Below, piece after piece: positions 46,861 through 56,542 of a stretch of 64,000 nt of DNA (position 1 is the first letter of the stretch; every line of letters starts with the position of its first letter). Source of the stretch: Bin80 sp026709335 (lineage in GTDB: Bacteria > Bacteroidota > Rhodothermia > Rhodothermales > Bin80). The notes under the pieces are model-generated. The model searched no databases and was not told the DNA's origin. It worked only from the letters and a program-made list of their open reading frames with translations. The stretch covers positions 1,612,001-1,676,000 of the forward strand of contig OZ241385.1 in NCBI GenBank assembly GCA_965200825.1, written 5' to 3'. Position numbers and translations under genes: made by a program.

Positions 46861-46877
46861 AAATATATTCTTCGCAT

Positions 46878-47981
46878 CTATTTTCTTGAACCTGTAATGG
46901 CTGGCCTGTTGAGCAGGGAGGCCATGGTCTCTACAAGGGAGATTGCACGCCCATAATCCATACGAATGGGGCCTAATAGTCCAATGGTTCCTGAACTCTC
47001 CCCAACAGTATATCGCGCTGTAACGATTGAATAGGGGCTCACCGATTCATCCTGAATTTCACTACCAATCCCTACAGATACCCAATTATTTGTATCCAAT
47101 TGACTACCTGGGGCCTGTTCAAAGAGTTGTACGACATACCCCTCATTCTCAATCAAGTCAATCAGTTTCCGAACTTCATTCATGCCCTGAAATTCTGGCT
47201 GTGCAAGTAATCCTCCTGCTCCTGAATGGGTGAGTCGACCCTCATTGGAATCCCCGAAAAGCTCTGCTGATTCATTGAGGATTAACTGCACAATGCCCGT
47301 CGGATCGTCATCAATATCCCTTGTACGAACTGCATAGTCCTGGCGGATTTCTTCGAGCCTCAATCCTGCTAATCGTTCATTCAAAATAGACACAATCCGA
47401 TCAAGATCTTCGCGGCGAACATCCATATTCGTTTCGTAAATAATCGTTTTTACCAAGCGACTCCGTACGCTGATCACAATCATAATATTCGTCTCTGACA
47501 ATGGCACAACATCTAGTCGCTCAAGTACTCCTGTTGAAATTTTAGGACTAAGAACCACCCCCAGAAGGTTGGACATTTGCCCGAGTAAACGAGAAGTTTC
47601 CCGGAAGAGCGTATCTGCATCTCCCATCAAGCGGTCCAGCCTCCCCTTCAGCAAACGCCGTTCAGGTGCTGACAACTCGGGAGTTTCCATCAATTCATTC
47701 ACAAATGCGCGATACCCCAACTCCGTTGGCATACGCCCCGCAGATCTGTGAGGATGCCTGAGATATCCCTGCTCTTCCAGATCAGAGAGCGTATTACGAA
47801 CCGTGGCTGGACTCAGGTCCAGGGAGTACCTCTTAGCCAACTTGCGAGATCCTACAGGCCCGGCAGTATCAATAAAATTGCGCACAACCAATCGAAGAAT
47901 CGCACGTTCACGGTCCGTTAGCAATGGGGAGAGCTTCCCGTGATATGTTGATTTATTAGTACTCACAAAATTATCTGACAC
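46878..47981 (-). CDS. hrcA: Heat-inducible transcription repressor HrcA
   Basis: 367 residues. N-terminal winged helix: LTDRERAILRLVVRNFIDTA and GPVGSRKLAKRYSLDLSPAT, then VRNTLSDLEEQGYLRHPHRS, the standard HrcA start. The GAF-like and inserted domains follow, with the conserved closing block GTIGLLGPIRMDYGRAISLV. HrcA represses groE/dnaK operons by binding the CIRCE inverted repeat. No CIRCE copy (TTAGCACTC-N9-GAGTGCTAA) was found by eye upstream. grpE and dnaK are absent from the window and dnaJ survives only as a scrap, so this hrcA acts on genes elsewhere. Confidence 0.95.
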   Translation of the reverse strand: MSDNFVSTNKSTYHGKLSPLLTDRERAILRLVVRNFIDTAGPVGSRKLAKRYSLDLSPATVRNTLSDLEEQGYLRHPHRSAGRMPTELGYRAFVNELMETPELSAPERRLLKGRLDRLMGDADTLFRETSRLLGQMSNLLGVVLSPKISTGVLERLDVVPLSETNIMIVISVRSRLVKTIIYETNMDVRREDLDRIVSILNERLAGLRLEEIRQDYAVRTRDIDDDPTGIVQLILNESAELFGDSNEGRLTHSGAGGLLAQPEFQGMNEVRKLIDLIENEGYVVQLFEQAPGSQLDTNNWVSVGIGSEIQDESVSPYSIVTARYTVGESSGTIGLLGPIRMDYGRAISLVETMASLLNRPAITGSRK

Positions 47982-48578
47982 AAATTCCTTGCCATATTGA
48001 TAAAATGAAAACAGCGCGAATATTGACGATCGCTTTGTTCGATTTTACTCAATAGATGTCCCCCTGCTCCGCTGAACCTTCCAGAATATGATTTCGGTAA
48101 AACTTATAGTCAGTCTCAATCAAGAATTTCTACCTTCAAGATACATTTTCTCCCAGCCAAAAACTACTCATTCAAAATAATCAGTGCTGATGGTATTAAA
48201 ATAATTCAGGTGAATACAAATGACCTGAACCCCGAGAATTGATGCTAACATCGCAATTGCAGGAACATCTCCACATACCTGCTGTTCCAAACTACACAGT
48301 AGACGACCATCACCGCACATCTTCGGAACTTCATCAGCCAAGTATTCCTTCGGGGCATGATGAGTAAACTATGTAGTAGGGTTTGTTTTCTGACATTCCC
48401 GAAGCAAGTGACGAATTAACCAGTAATTATTGATGTCTTCTGTCAAATTTTTCTGCGGCCCGATATACCTCATAGAACAATAAAGAATATCAAATCCAAG
48501 ATTCTTCTCCCTCGGCTCTTACAAAACGTGAACGAGCCTAAATCATTATAACAAGTTGCATCACTTTCTCTGAACCAT
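47982..48578. other. 600-bp divergent gap between hrcA and sppA
   Basis: No recognised gene. The minus strand at 48168-48473 stays open for 101 codons with a single TAG at codon 35 (EDINNYWLIRHLLRECQ; then EYLADEVPKMCGDGRLL, VPAIAMLASILGVQVI). It could be a decayed gene; I cannot name it. No CIRCE element was seen. Confidence 0.4.
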
Positions 48579-50366
48579 ATGCGTTTCTTTTCAACCCTTA
48601 TTGCCAGTGTTCTCGGCACATTCATTGCTGCCGGACTTCTGCTGTTTGTTGGTGCATTGATCATGACAGGAATCATCACATCAACCATCTCATCCAACGG
48701 CGTCTCTATCTCAACAGGATCTGTATTGCTTTTGGATCTCTCAGGACCGATTGAAGAGCATGGAGTTTCAGATCCGATCTATCAGATTCTTGATGTTCCA
48801 CAACCGCAGAGCCTGAGTCAAATCAGAAATGTTCTCAAAAGCGCTGCTGATGACGAGAGTATAGAAGCAATATGGCTCAAACCCCAGGGAGCGTTCGCTG
48901 GATGGGCTACGCTAATGGAAGTCAGAGAGTCCTTGCTTGAATTCAAAAAGAGTGGAAAACCGGTCATTGCTTCCGCCTCTGGTGACTTCACTATGCGTGA
49001 ATCTGATTATTTTCTGGCTACCGCTGCCGATAGCATCTTCGTATCTCCAAGATCTTTCTTTGAATTCAATGGTTTCTATTTGAGTGTATCCTTCTACAAA
49101 GGCCTCCTCGACAAACTGAATATTGATCCCACAGTCTTGCGAGTGGGTAAATACAAGGGAGGGATTGAACCTTATACACGAGAAAAACTATCCAACGAGA
49201 ATCGTGCGCAGTTGACCGCTATTCTCGAGAACTGGAATAAGCTGATGACGAGTACCGTTGCCGAGGCGCGAAACCTGAGTCAGGAACAAGTTCTGGATCT
49301 AATGCAATCAGGAACGCTCCTGACTACTGAAGATGCTTACAGTTATGGCCTTGTGGATGGATTACTCCAAGGCGAAGAGGTTGAAACTGTCATCAGTAAC
49401 CTAATTGGCACAAATGGCGACGACCTTCAAACTGTCAGCTTAGAGCGTTATTACCCGTCAACCGTGAGAAAACCATCTGATTTTGAAGGCAAGATCGGCA
49501 TCATGGTGGCGTCAGGTACAATTATCAGTGGGAGCAGTAGTGAACTGAATGGATATCTTGGAGCCACGAGCTTCCAAAAAGCCATGAAGAATTTCAGGGA
49601 CGATGAGAATGTTAAAGCGGTTGTATTACGCATTGACTCACCTGGCGGAAGTGCAACTGCCAGTGAAACGATGTGGCGAGCTGTTAAGGAAACTACGCGA
49701 AAGAAACCAGTCATTGTCTCCATGGGAGATTTGGCTGCCTCCGGTGGATACTGGCTCGCAACAGCTGGCGATACCATCATAGCCTCACCTCACACCGTGA
49801 CAGGCTCTATCGGAGTTTATGGCATGCATTTCAGTATTGGTAGAATGATGGATACGAAGTTGGGAATTACATCAGATCAAGTGGTCACAAGTAATTATGC
49901 AGATATGTTTTCGGGAATGCGTCCTCTGCGTCCATCTGAACGCGCAATGCTGGAACGTTCATTAAATGAAACTTATGAAATGTTTCTTGAGCGTGTTTCG
50001 GAGAGTCGGAATATGACCGTGGAAGCTGTACATGAAATTGCTCAGGGGCGCGTTTGGACTGGGGAAGCTGCACTTGAAGCCGGATTAGTTGATAGACTGG
50101 GGAATCTTGATGATGCAATCAGAATCGCCGCCGAAATCACAGGCCTAGAGGACGGAGCCTATCAAATCAAAAGACTACCTAGACCTGAGACACTTATGGA
50201 TCAATATCTGGACCTTTTTCTCACCAAAATCAGATCCTTCTTTGAATCTCCGATTGAAGCACAACTCCGTGTCGAAGCTCGACTACTTGAAGAAGTAGCT
50301 AAGCTACGGGGAATTCCCATTGCCCGTATACCCTTGGATCTGAACTATTATAAGTGGTTCTACTGA
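48579..50366 (+). CDS. sppA: Signal peptide peptidase SppA, 67-kDa type
   Basis: 595 residues, one N-terminal membrane anchor and two tandem peptidase_S49 halves. The catalytic Lys lies in LRVGKYKGGIEPYTREKLS near 190 and the Ser in GDLAASGGYWLATAGD near 388; VKAVVLRIDSPGGSATASE is also typical. It degrades leftover signal peptides in the membrane. Its last codons are altered by an IS: the natural end was NYYK-stop, formed where the target duplication TTATAAGT joins AAATC; the ISL3 end now supplies Trp-Phe-Tyr and a TGA. The enzyme should therefore be fully functional. Confidence 0.95.
   Translation: MRFFSTLIASVLGTFIAAGLLLFVGALIMTGIITSTISSNGVSISTGSVLLLDLSGPIEEHGVSDPIYQILDVPQPQSLSQIRNVLKSAADDESIEAIWLKPQGAFAGWATLMEVRESLLEFKKSGKPVIASASGDFTMRESDYFLATAADSIFVSPRSFFEFNGFYLSVSFYKGLLDKLNIDPTVLRVGKYKGGIEPYTREKLSNENRAQLTAILENWNKLMTSTVAEARNLSQEQVLDLMQSGTLLTTEDAYSYGLVDGLLQGEEVETVISNLIGTNGDDLQTVSLERYYPSTVRKPSDFEGKIGIMVASGTIISGSSSELNGYLGATSFQKAMKNFRDDENVKAVVLRIDSPGGSATASETMWRAVKETTRKKPVIVSMGDLAASGGYWLATAGDTIIASPHTVTGSIGVYGMHFSIGRMMDTKLGITSDQVVTSNYADMFSGMRPLRPSERAMLERSLNETYEMFLERVSESRNMTVEAVHEIAQGRVWTGEAALEAGLVDRLGNLDDAIRIAAEITGLEDGAYQIKRLPRPETLMDQYLDLFLTKIRSFFESPIEAQLRVEARLLEEVAKLRGIPIARIPLDLNYYKWFY
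50348..50355. repeat. Target-site duplication, left copy (TTATAAGT)
   Basis: Identical to 51658-51665. Eight bases is the expected duplication for ISL3-family elements. The last T is the first base of the original sppA stop codon. Confidence 0.93.
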
Positions 50367-51657
50367 GCTTTGTGTGGTTTAAGATCTAAACCTCCGCAGA
50401 AAAAGAAAATTGCGACTCTGAAGTTTTCAAACCCTCTGTATCCTCTTCCGATGGTTTTGATCTCTTGAATTTTCCCATTCATACGTTCAGCGATCGCATT
50501 GGATTGTGAATGGCAAAGCGCGTCACAGACTCCCTCATAATGTTCTCTGAACATCTCTGCAATCTTGATGACTTCTTTCACCCCTGCGGTTTCCACGCTT
50601 TTGATCCAGAGATCAAAATCTTTCTTTGCTTCGGCGAAAGAGGTGCTGTTAAAGAGGGCTTTGAAGTCTTCTCGCAATCGCCAGGCAACACTGACTTCCA
50701 GGTTGGCTTCCTGGATGACCTTGAAGATCTCTTCCTGCGTTTTGGTGCGATTCTTCTCGTTCTTCAACAGCGCAAACCGGCTCCCTTTCAATTCTTCCGG
50801 ATGGGGTTTCACTTCACGCTGGCGAACCTTGTTCAGAGCTGTATTGAGATACTGGATCAAATGAAACCGGTCATGGATCAGGGCCGCTTCGGGAAAGACC
50901 GTTCGGACCGCCCCAATGAAGGCTTTCCACATATCGATGGAGACCGTCTCTACTTTCTCTTTTATGTCCTCAAAAATGCGCTCTAATAGCGCGATAGCGC
51001 CTTTTTTCGTCCGTCCTTCCCCGACATCAAGCACAACACCACGGGTCGAATCACAGACGATCGTCGCATAGACATGCCCGCGCCGGAGGGCTTTCTCATC
51101 CACGCTCACATGAGCGACTGCTTCCCGCTTCCTTCGCTTCATTCCGCGCTCAACTCCCCGGTGCATGAACCTGATCAAATGAGCAGCGGATCAACCCGGC
51201 CGTTTTGGTCTGATTCTTGTTCACCTGCAAAACCTCTATCGCCCAGCTCTCAAACGAATGCGTCGCAGGACTCGATGGATCCGTCCAGGGAATCTCCATC
51301 GTTTTGATCCCCGCAGAAGACTTCACGCGGGGAAGCCTGCAATGGATATAACAAACACTCTGAAACCAGTCCAAGTGACGCCATACGCGCTCCCTGCGAC
51401 GGTCATAAAATACTCCGGGTTCTCCTGTCTCGGGACAGATCAGATTCTGTCCCGAATGCGAAAGATACACATCAATTCGTCACTCCTTCGGGGCAAAGGT
51501 GACCTCGTCAACCTGCCACTCGGAGTCAAGTCCTAACGAGTCCCGCATCACTGCATTCATAAATTCCTTTGTCATGAAATTGCTATAAACGTAGGAATAC
51601 GAAGTTCTATTTGATTCAACCTGAATTTAATCATTTCACACAAAACTCTACAGAACC
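50356..51657 (-). mobile_element. ISL3-family insertion sequence, 1302 bp, transposase broken
   Basis: Bounded by imperfect inverted ends: GGTTCTACTGAGCTTTGTGTG at the left and, read inward on the other strand, GGTTCTGTAGAGTTTTGTGTG at the right (17 of 21 match). Both sides carry the direct repeat TTATAAGT. It contains one transposase gene on the minus strand filling nearly the whole length. Boundaries are exact. Confidence 0.93.
50360..51575 (-). pseudogene. ISL3 transposase, inactivated by a TGA and a frameshift
   Basis: The ATG at 51575 opens TKEFMNAVMRDSLGLDSEWQ and continues to an in-frame TGA at codon 32 (51482-51480), where CGA (Arg) would be expected before RIDVYLSHSG. The frame then continues through the zinc-binding N-terminus to about 51160, where a shift is needed to enter the catalytic part (VSVDEKALRRGHVYATIVCD; IDMWKAFIGAVRTVFPEAAL; HDRFHLIQYLN; the end GRGYRGFENFRVAIFFFCGG). 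DDE residues are visible in the last part. With two lesions the copy cannot make full-length protein unless read through. Confidence 0.88.
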
Positions 51658-51665
51658 TTATAAGT
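51658..51665. repeat. Target-site duplication, right copy (TTATAAGT)
   Basis: Perfect match to 50348-50355 on the other side of the ISL3 element. Confidence 0.93.
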
Positions 51666-51714
51666 AAATCATTTCATCCCGCTCATAAAAATGAAGTCCC
51701 TTAATTCAAGGTTC

Positions 51715-53736
51715 TTAAACCACTGATAGCTTATCGCCGAAAGTGTTGCGGAGAATCCAATTTTTGGTAGTGTCAAGAGCATCAGAAGATACAATCACTT
51801 GATCCTCTTCGTAATGCTCAATCAGGATTTCAATTGTTTCCTCATTCAAATCTACATCAAGGCATAGTAGTGTGTCTTTCCCATTTCCTGTTAACCTGTA
51901 GACCTCGTTACTTTTGAATCGCTCTCTCATTTTCTCAAGAGTGAAAAACAAACCAAAGCCATTTTTCAATGAAATCTCGGTGATAATGTTAATCAACTCA
52001 TTATCGTTGAAAAGTGCAGTTTGACCTGCAACTTCAAGATATCGCTTCATGGCATCGGTGTTTTCCTTTTGTGACTTGACCGGATCATACTTGAACATAT
52101 TTTCAGGGAAATAGCTTTCGGCCAGATGGTAAACACGAAATCCTGTATCAAGAATTTTGGATGCTTCTTTAACGTATGTGCTGCCAGATTTCTTTAAACG
52201 ATCAATACACAAGTCCGAAATAGTTTTGTATCCTGCAATAGACGAAGCGTGTTTTTCACCAATTTTTGCAGGAATTTGGACCAAGATAAATGTCACATCT
52301 TTGTGGCTCTCAGAATTCATTTCCATAATCGCCTGACCTGCGGTGCCAGAACCAGCAAAGAAATCAAGAACCAAATCTCCGTCACCTATAACCCCAGCCA
52401 GCAAACGTTTTGCAACTTCAACCGGTTTGGGGTTTTCGAAATGAACTCCTATTTTTTTTAGCATAGCATCGTCACTGGATCCATAATACAACAAGGACGC
52501 AAGATTCTCTGAAGTATTTTCTTCTAGAATATATTTACGCCGAGGTTGCGTGGTTTCATCCAAAAGCTTCTTCATTGTCCTTGGCGGATTGCGCCACCCT
52601 TTTGCCGGAACAGGACAGGGTTTACGTACCACGGGATGCACAAGCGGCGTAAAGTATTCTTCGGGGGCTGGCTGATTGTTGGGCCACGCCATAGATACCG
52701 GTCGGTATACTTTTCCCGTGACATCTATATATCTATATGCTGCCTCACCACCAGAAATTGCACTTTGCTTTGCCAACCATCGCTGATAGTCATGATTTGC
52801 ATCTTCTAAAGTATACTCTTTTTTATAATCTTCTGTCGCTTGCATGCCAAGCAAATTCAATGCCTCGGAGATTTGTGGTGGCACACATCTCTGGCCAACC
52901 TTAGAAAAGTAATAGGCAGCTTTTTTTAACATTAATTGCGCATTTTTTTTGGGAACCTTAAGCTGATTACGGTCCCTGAACTGGGCAATATTTTTTGCAA
53001 ATAAAAGAATAGACTCATGTTGATATGAGACTTTGTTACTATCACCCTTGGGGTTTCTTTTATCCCAAATAATTTCTCCAAGGAAATTTGTATTCCCAAA
53101 GATTTCCTCTAGTAACATGCGTAGCCTGTGTCCTTCATTCTCGTCAATATGAATGATAATCACCCCATCTTGGCGAAGCAAGTTTCTTGCAGTATAAAGA
53201 CGTGCCTGCATCATATTCAACCATTGAGAATGTTTCCTGCCGTTTGCTTCCGTGAGCGAGACTAATTTCACACCTTCTTTGACATCTCCATTCTTCTGCC
53301 AATATGCTCCCTTATCTTCGGCAAAACTGTCTGGATAAATAAAGTCGCTACCTGTGTTGTAAGGTGGATCAATATAAATGCACTTCACTTTCTCAAAATA
53401 GGAGATCTGCAAAAGCTTGAGTACCTCAAGGTTATCCCCTTCAATGACAAGATTTTTTGTATTCTTAAAATCCACACTACGCTCCATATCCATCACAAGA
53501 GTGCCTTGACTCGGAGTAAATGCGCGTTTCTTGGATTCTTGTTTGCCCACCCATTCAAATCGAAATTTTTCTGTAACCCCAATTTGATCTGAAGGGAAAA
53601 ACTCACGTATACGAGCTTCGCTGAGTTGACCTTCCCCATCAAATAAATCAGGCATCAATCTATATAGTTCAGATAGACGTTCCTTGTTTAAATTTGGACT
53701 TGTAATATTCACTTTGCGTGTTGGATCCTCAGTCAT
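51715..53736 (-). CDS. mod: Type III restriction-modification system methyltransferase (Mod)
   Basis: 673 residues. Beta-class N6-adenine methyltransferase: motif IV DPPYNTGSDFIYPDSFAED near 122-140 precedes motif I VLDFFAGSGTAGQAIMEMN near 455-473. The N-terminal part (LVIEGDNLEVLKLLQISYFE) and HSQWLNMMQARLYTARNLL are typical of type III Mod subunits, and the variable region between is the target-recognition part. It methylates one strand of an asymmetric site and guides Res. It is encoded 10 bases after res on the same strand. No simple-sequence tract for phase variation was seen. Confidence 0.92.
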   Translation of the reverse strand: MTEDPTRKVNITSPNLNKERLSELYRLMPDLFDGEGQLSEARIREFFPSDQIGVTEKFRFEWVGKQESKKRAFTPSQGTLVMDMERSVDFKNTKNLVIEGDNLEVLKLLQISYFEKVKCIYIDPPYNTGSDFIYPDSFAEDKGAYWQKNGDVKEGVKLVSLTEANGRKHSQWLNMMQARLYTARNLLRQDGVIIIHIDENEGHRLRMLLEEIFGNTNFLGEIIWDKRNPKGDSNKVSYQHESILLFAKNIAQFRDRNQLKVPKKNAQLMLKKAAYYFSKVGQRCVPPQISEALNLLGMQATEDYKKEYTLEDANHDYQRWLAKQSAISGGEAAYRYIDVTGKVYRPVSMAWPNNQPAPEEYFTPLVHPVVRKPCPVPAKGWRNPPRTMKKLLDETTQPRRKYILEENTSENLASLLYYGSSDDAMLKKIGVHFENPKPVEVAKRLLAGVIGDGDLVLDFFAGSGTAGQAIMEMNSESHKDVTFILVQIPAKIGEKHASSIAGYKTISDLCIDRLKKSGSTYVKEASKILDTGFRVYHLAESYFPENMFKYDPVKSQKENTDAMKRYLEVAGQTALFNDNELINIITEISLKNGFGLFFTLEKMRERFKSNEVYRLTGNGKDTLLCLDVDLNEETIEILIEHYEEDQVIVSSDALDTTKNWILRNTFGDKLSVV

Positions 53737-53746
53737 GATTACTTAC

Positions 53747-56428
53747 TCAGTGATCAAAAAATGTCTTACTTATTGCTTTTCTCGCTTTGTCATCAAAAGT
53801 CTGGGTACTGTTCACTGGTGCCAAATAGCCCTCCATTCCTAAAGCTTCAAAATGCTTGATTGCAAATTGAATTTTCAGACGCTCGTCATCCCTGAGTTTA
53901 GTTAAATCATCAGTTCCCTTGGTTTCAATTACGAAATAATACTTTGTTTTGCTCTCAGAATCATTCAGGTCATGCTTTTCCATAACTAAGGCAAAATCAG
54001 GCGTATAACCACCAATCGGGGTAGGAATTTTGTATGACTTGGGTAACTTGAGGAATAAGCGCACTGTCGAATGACCATCAAACGTGATGGCCATATCTTT
54101 TTCTATCGGAGAATCATGAATGATGTGATCATATAGTCCACGTCTCAAAGTCGGCGTGATATCACGCCTTGTTTCTTCCTCATCGCTAAATAAGTCAGTC
54201 ATGGATAAAGTTTTACCCGTCCTCTCATAACTTACAAGTCTCACCATTTCCTTGGTAATTATCCCGCGTAAACTCTTCATGGCTTCTGCAATGAATTTCA
54301 TTGGATTCTGCGCTAACATAAAGAGTTGTTCCTCTGGTAATCCAGTCAGAATTTCAATGACAGTTGCTCTAGCGAGTAAGGTGCTCCGAGACAATTCCTC
54401 CACAAGATCAAGCGAGGCATGTTGGCCTTTTGTATCAACATGCGTGGAGCCTTCGTGAGTATCCTCAATTATGTCATTTTTTATTTTTGACCAACTATGC
54501 AGAGAAATACTCAATTCGTTTTCAGCAATCACAATCTCGGATAGCGCTTTGATACCCTGTTCAACTAGGCTATCCTCCCGAAAATAAACCTTGCATCTTG
54601 TTTCAGAACCAATCCGATTCCAAAGTCGTGCAAAATCCGAGGATTTTGCACGACTTTCTATGCGTTTGATTTTGGATGGCATACGATTTTCATCTTGGAT
54701 TTCATGTACCTCTGCATGCTCACCCAATTCTTCTCTTAACTCGGTTTGATAACTCAGAACGAACGCGTGATAGCTCTCATTCGGTACTATCGTTAAACGA
54801 TTAATTTCTTTGCCTTCTGGTGTTTCCTTAGGATCACGATACCGCCTTCCATCCTGCTGAATACACAAGCGAAGCCCTCGCCCAACCTCTTGGCGTTTCT
54901 TAATCTGGCTGATACTTTCATTTAGTGTACAAATCGTAAATACATTCGGATTATCCCATCCGACGCCCAAAGCAGAGTGTGAAAAAATGAACTCCAACGG
55001 ATCCTCGAAAGAAAGTAATTGCATTTTCTCCTTCAAAATCCTATCATAGATCGCTTTGCTTATTTCGCCTTCCATAGATTTTTTATGATCGGTATACTCG
55101 CCCTTTTTGGTCTTCGCAAAATATCCTCCATGGACATCATCAACATTGATGGGAGCTTTATCATAAAACTGTTGATACAGGTTGATGTACTCCTCAATAA
55201 AGATACGACGAATTAGCCCCTCACTCTGAACATAATTCGCGACTTTATCTATGAAAAACAGAGTGAGCGGCTTAATATTCAGGGGAATAAGTTGCTGTTT
55301 TCTTCGGAAATGATTTTGAATTGAATAACGAATTTGCTGGCGAAAAATTTGCTCCTTGTCACTACCAAATGCATCTCCCTCATTGAGGTATTTGCCATTT
55401 CGAAATCTCAGAAAACCATCGCCACCAAAAATATCGGTCGTACCAATATTTTCAACAATCCAGCCATTATAAACCGGGTTATTCGTTTTTTTCGATAAAT
55501 CATCATGACGCCTAACGGTAACTGCTTTAGGTTTGATCTCTCCACCACTTAAACGAACATTTAACAACAAACTGGCCGTAGGATCTCCTTTGCCAAGATT
55601 CACTCGACGAAACTTGATGGATACATTACTCTGAGTGTTGGTTTCGTGAATAGACAGCACTGATATTTTTTTTACCAAGCCACTATTGTAGGCATCATAG
55701 GGTGTTAGGCGATTGATGATATTTTTTGGTGCTCGATGAGTGGCAGAATATCTAACTTTGAATAGAGGATTGAAGGCTGCAAGTCTCCTTCGCATGTTGG
55801 GAGTATCCATGCCTTCCTGGGGCTCATCCATAATTATGATCGGTTGAACTTTTTGAAGTTGCTCTAAAAGGTTTCCACTATCTCTGTCCTCTGAATTGAT
55901 GATTTTACTGTCGCTGTCAAAAGCTTGCTTATTCATCACCATCACGGATAAATGATTTGATGTGCAAAAACTCATTACATCCGCCAAATGCTTACTATTA
56001 TATTCAACCACGAGTGGTTCAATTCTATATATTTCCCGAAAATGTTGACGAGTATCACGTAACGTAGAAAGAACTCCCTCTCGAACTGCCACACTCGGAA
56101 CCACTACAAGAAATTTATGCAAACCGTATTCTTGATGAAGCTGGAAGATAGTGCGAAGATATACGTAGGTCTTTCCCGTACCGGTTTCCATCTCAATCGT
56201 AAAGTCTGGCTCATTGGCAGGAGCAAAATCTCCAATTCCATTTTCTAAAGCCAGTGTAGTAACATTTTCTTGAATTTTCCGCGCATCAATGTGTAGCACA
56301 TTACTGGATACATCTCCAGACCATAATTTTTCTTCATTGGGGGTGTAACGTGCACCCTCAAAGACACGGACGACTGAATTAATTGCCACAGCTTGATGCT
56401 TGAGATTAGGCTCAAAATGAATAGCCAT
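53747..56428 (-). CDS. res: Type III restriction enzyme helicase/nuclease subunit (Res)
   Basis: 893 residues. SF2 helicase: Walker A METGTGKTYVYLRTIFQLH near 79-97, DEPQ box IIIMDEPQEGMD near 196-207, SATHR motif III near 228, and motif VI QEVGRGLRLC. The C-terminal PD-(D/E)xK nuclease is visible as GGYTPDFALVMEKHD near 806-820 and YYFVIETKGTDDL near 830-842. Res cuts DNA after ATP-driven communication between two head-to-head sites. Here res precedes mod, the reverse of the classic EcoP15I order. All key motifs are intact, so the system looks active. Confidence 0.93.
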   Translation of the reverse strand: MAIHFEPNLKHQAVAINSVVRVFEGARYTPNEEKLWSGDVSSNVLHIDARKIQENVTTLALENGIGDFAPANEPDFTIEMETGTGKTYVYLRTIFQLHQEYGLHKFLVVVPSVAVREGVLSTLRDTRQHFREIYRIEPLVVEYNSKHLADVMSFCTSNHLSVMVMNKQAFDSDSKIINSEDRDSGNLLEQLQKVQPIIIMDEPQEGMDTPNMRRRLAAFNPLFKVRYSATHRAPKNIINRLTPYDAYNSGLVKKISVLSIHETNTQSNVSIKFRRVNLGKGDPTASLLLNVRLSGGEIKPKAVTVRRHDDLSKKTNNPVYNGWIVENIGTTDIFGGDGFLRFRNGKYLNEGDAFGSDKEQIFRQQIRYSIQNHFRRKQQLIPLNIKPLTLFFIDKVANYVQSEGLIRRIFIEEYINLYQQFYDKAPINVDDVHGGYFAKTKKGEYTDHKKSMEGEISKAIYDRILKEKMQLLSFEDPLEFIFSHSALGVGWDNPNVFTICTLNESISQIKKRQEVGRGLRLCIQQDGRRYRDPKETPEGKEINRLTIVPNESYHAFVLSYQTELREELGEHAEVHEIQDENRMPSKIKRIESRAKSSDFARLWNRIGSETRCKVYFREDSLVEQGIKALSEIVIAENELSISLHSWSKIKNDIIEDTHEGSTHVDTKGQHASLDLVEELSRSTLLARATVIEILTGLPEEQLFMLAQNPMKFIAEAMKSLRGIITKEMVRLVSYERTGKTLSMTDLFSDEEETRRDITPTLRRGLYDHIIHDSPIEKDMAITFDGHSTVRLFLKLPKSYKIPTPIGGYTPDFALVMEKHDLNDSESKTKYYFVIETKGTDDLTKLRDDERLKIQFAIKHFEALGMEGYLAPVNSTQTFDDKARKAISKTFFDH

Positions 56429-56542
56429 TATTCAATCCTTGGTTGTTACTACATTTAGTCTGGTAGTGAGAATGAATACAATTAAAATAACGATATAAAA
56501 ATCTCTATGTTTGGATGTTCGTTTCAAGCGAGAATTCAACGC

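Larger units (their letters stand above)
46326..46877. other. 550-bp gap with direct-repeat copy B and a palindrome
   Basis: Contains copy B of the cassette repeat and a 92-bp inverted-repeat element next to the hrcA stop, both listed separately. The first 160 bases after the propeller gene hold nothing I recognise. Confidence 0.6.

Noticed and set aside
47982..48060. CIRCE operator for HrcA upstream of hrcA
   Set aside because: The TTAGCACTC-N9-GAGTGCTAA pattern was not found on either strand in the gap.
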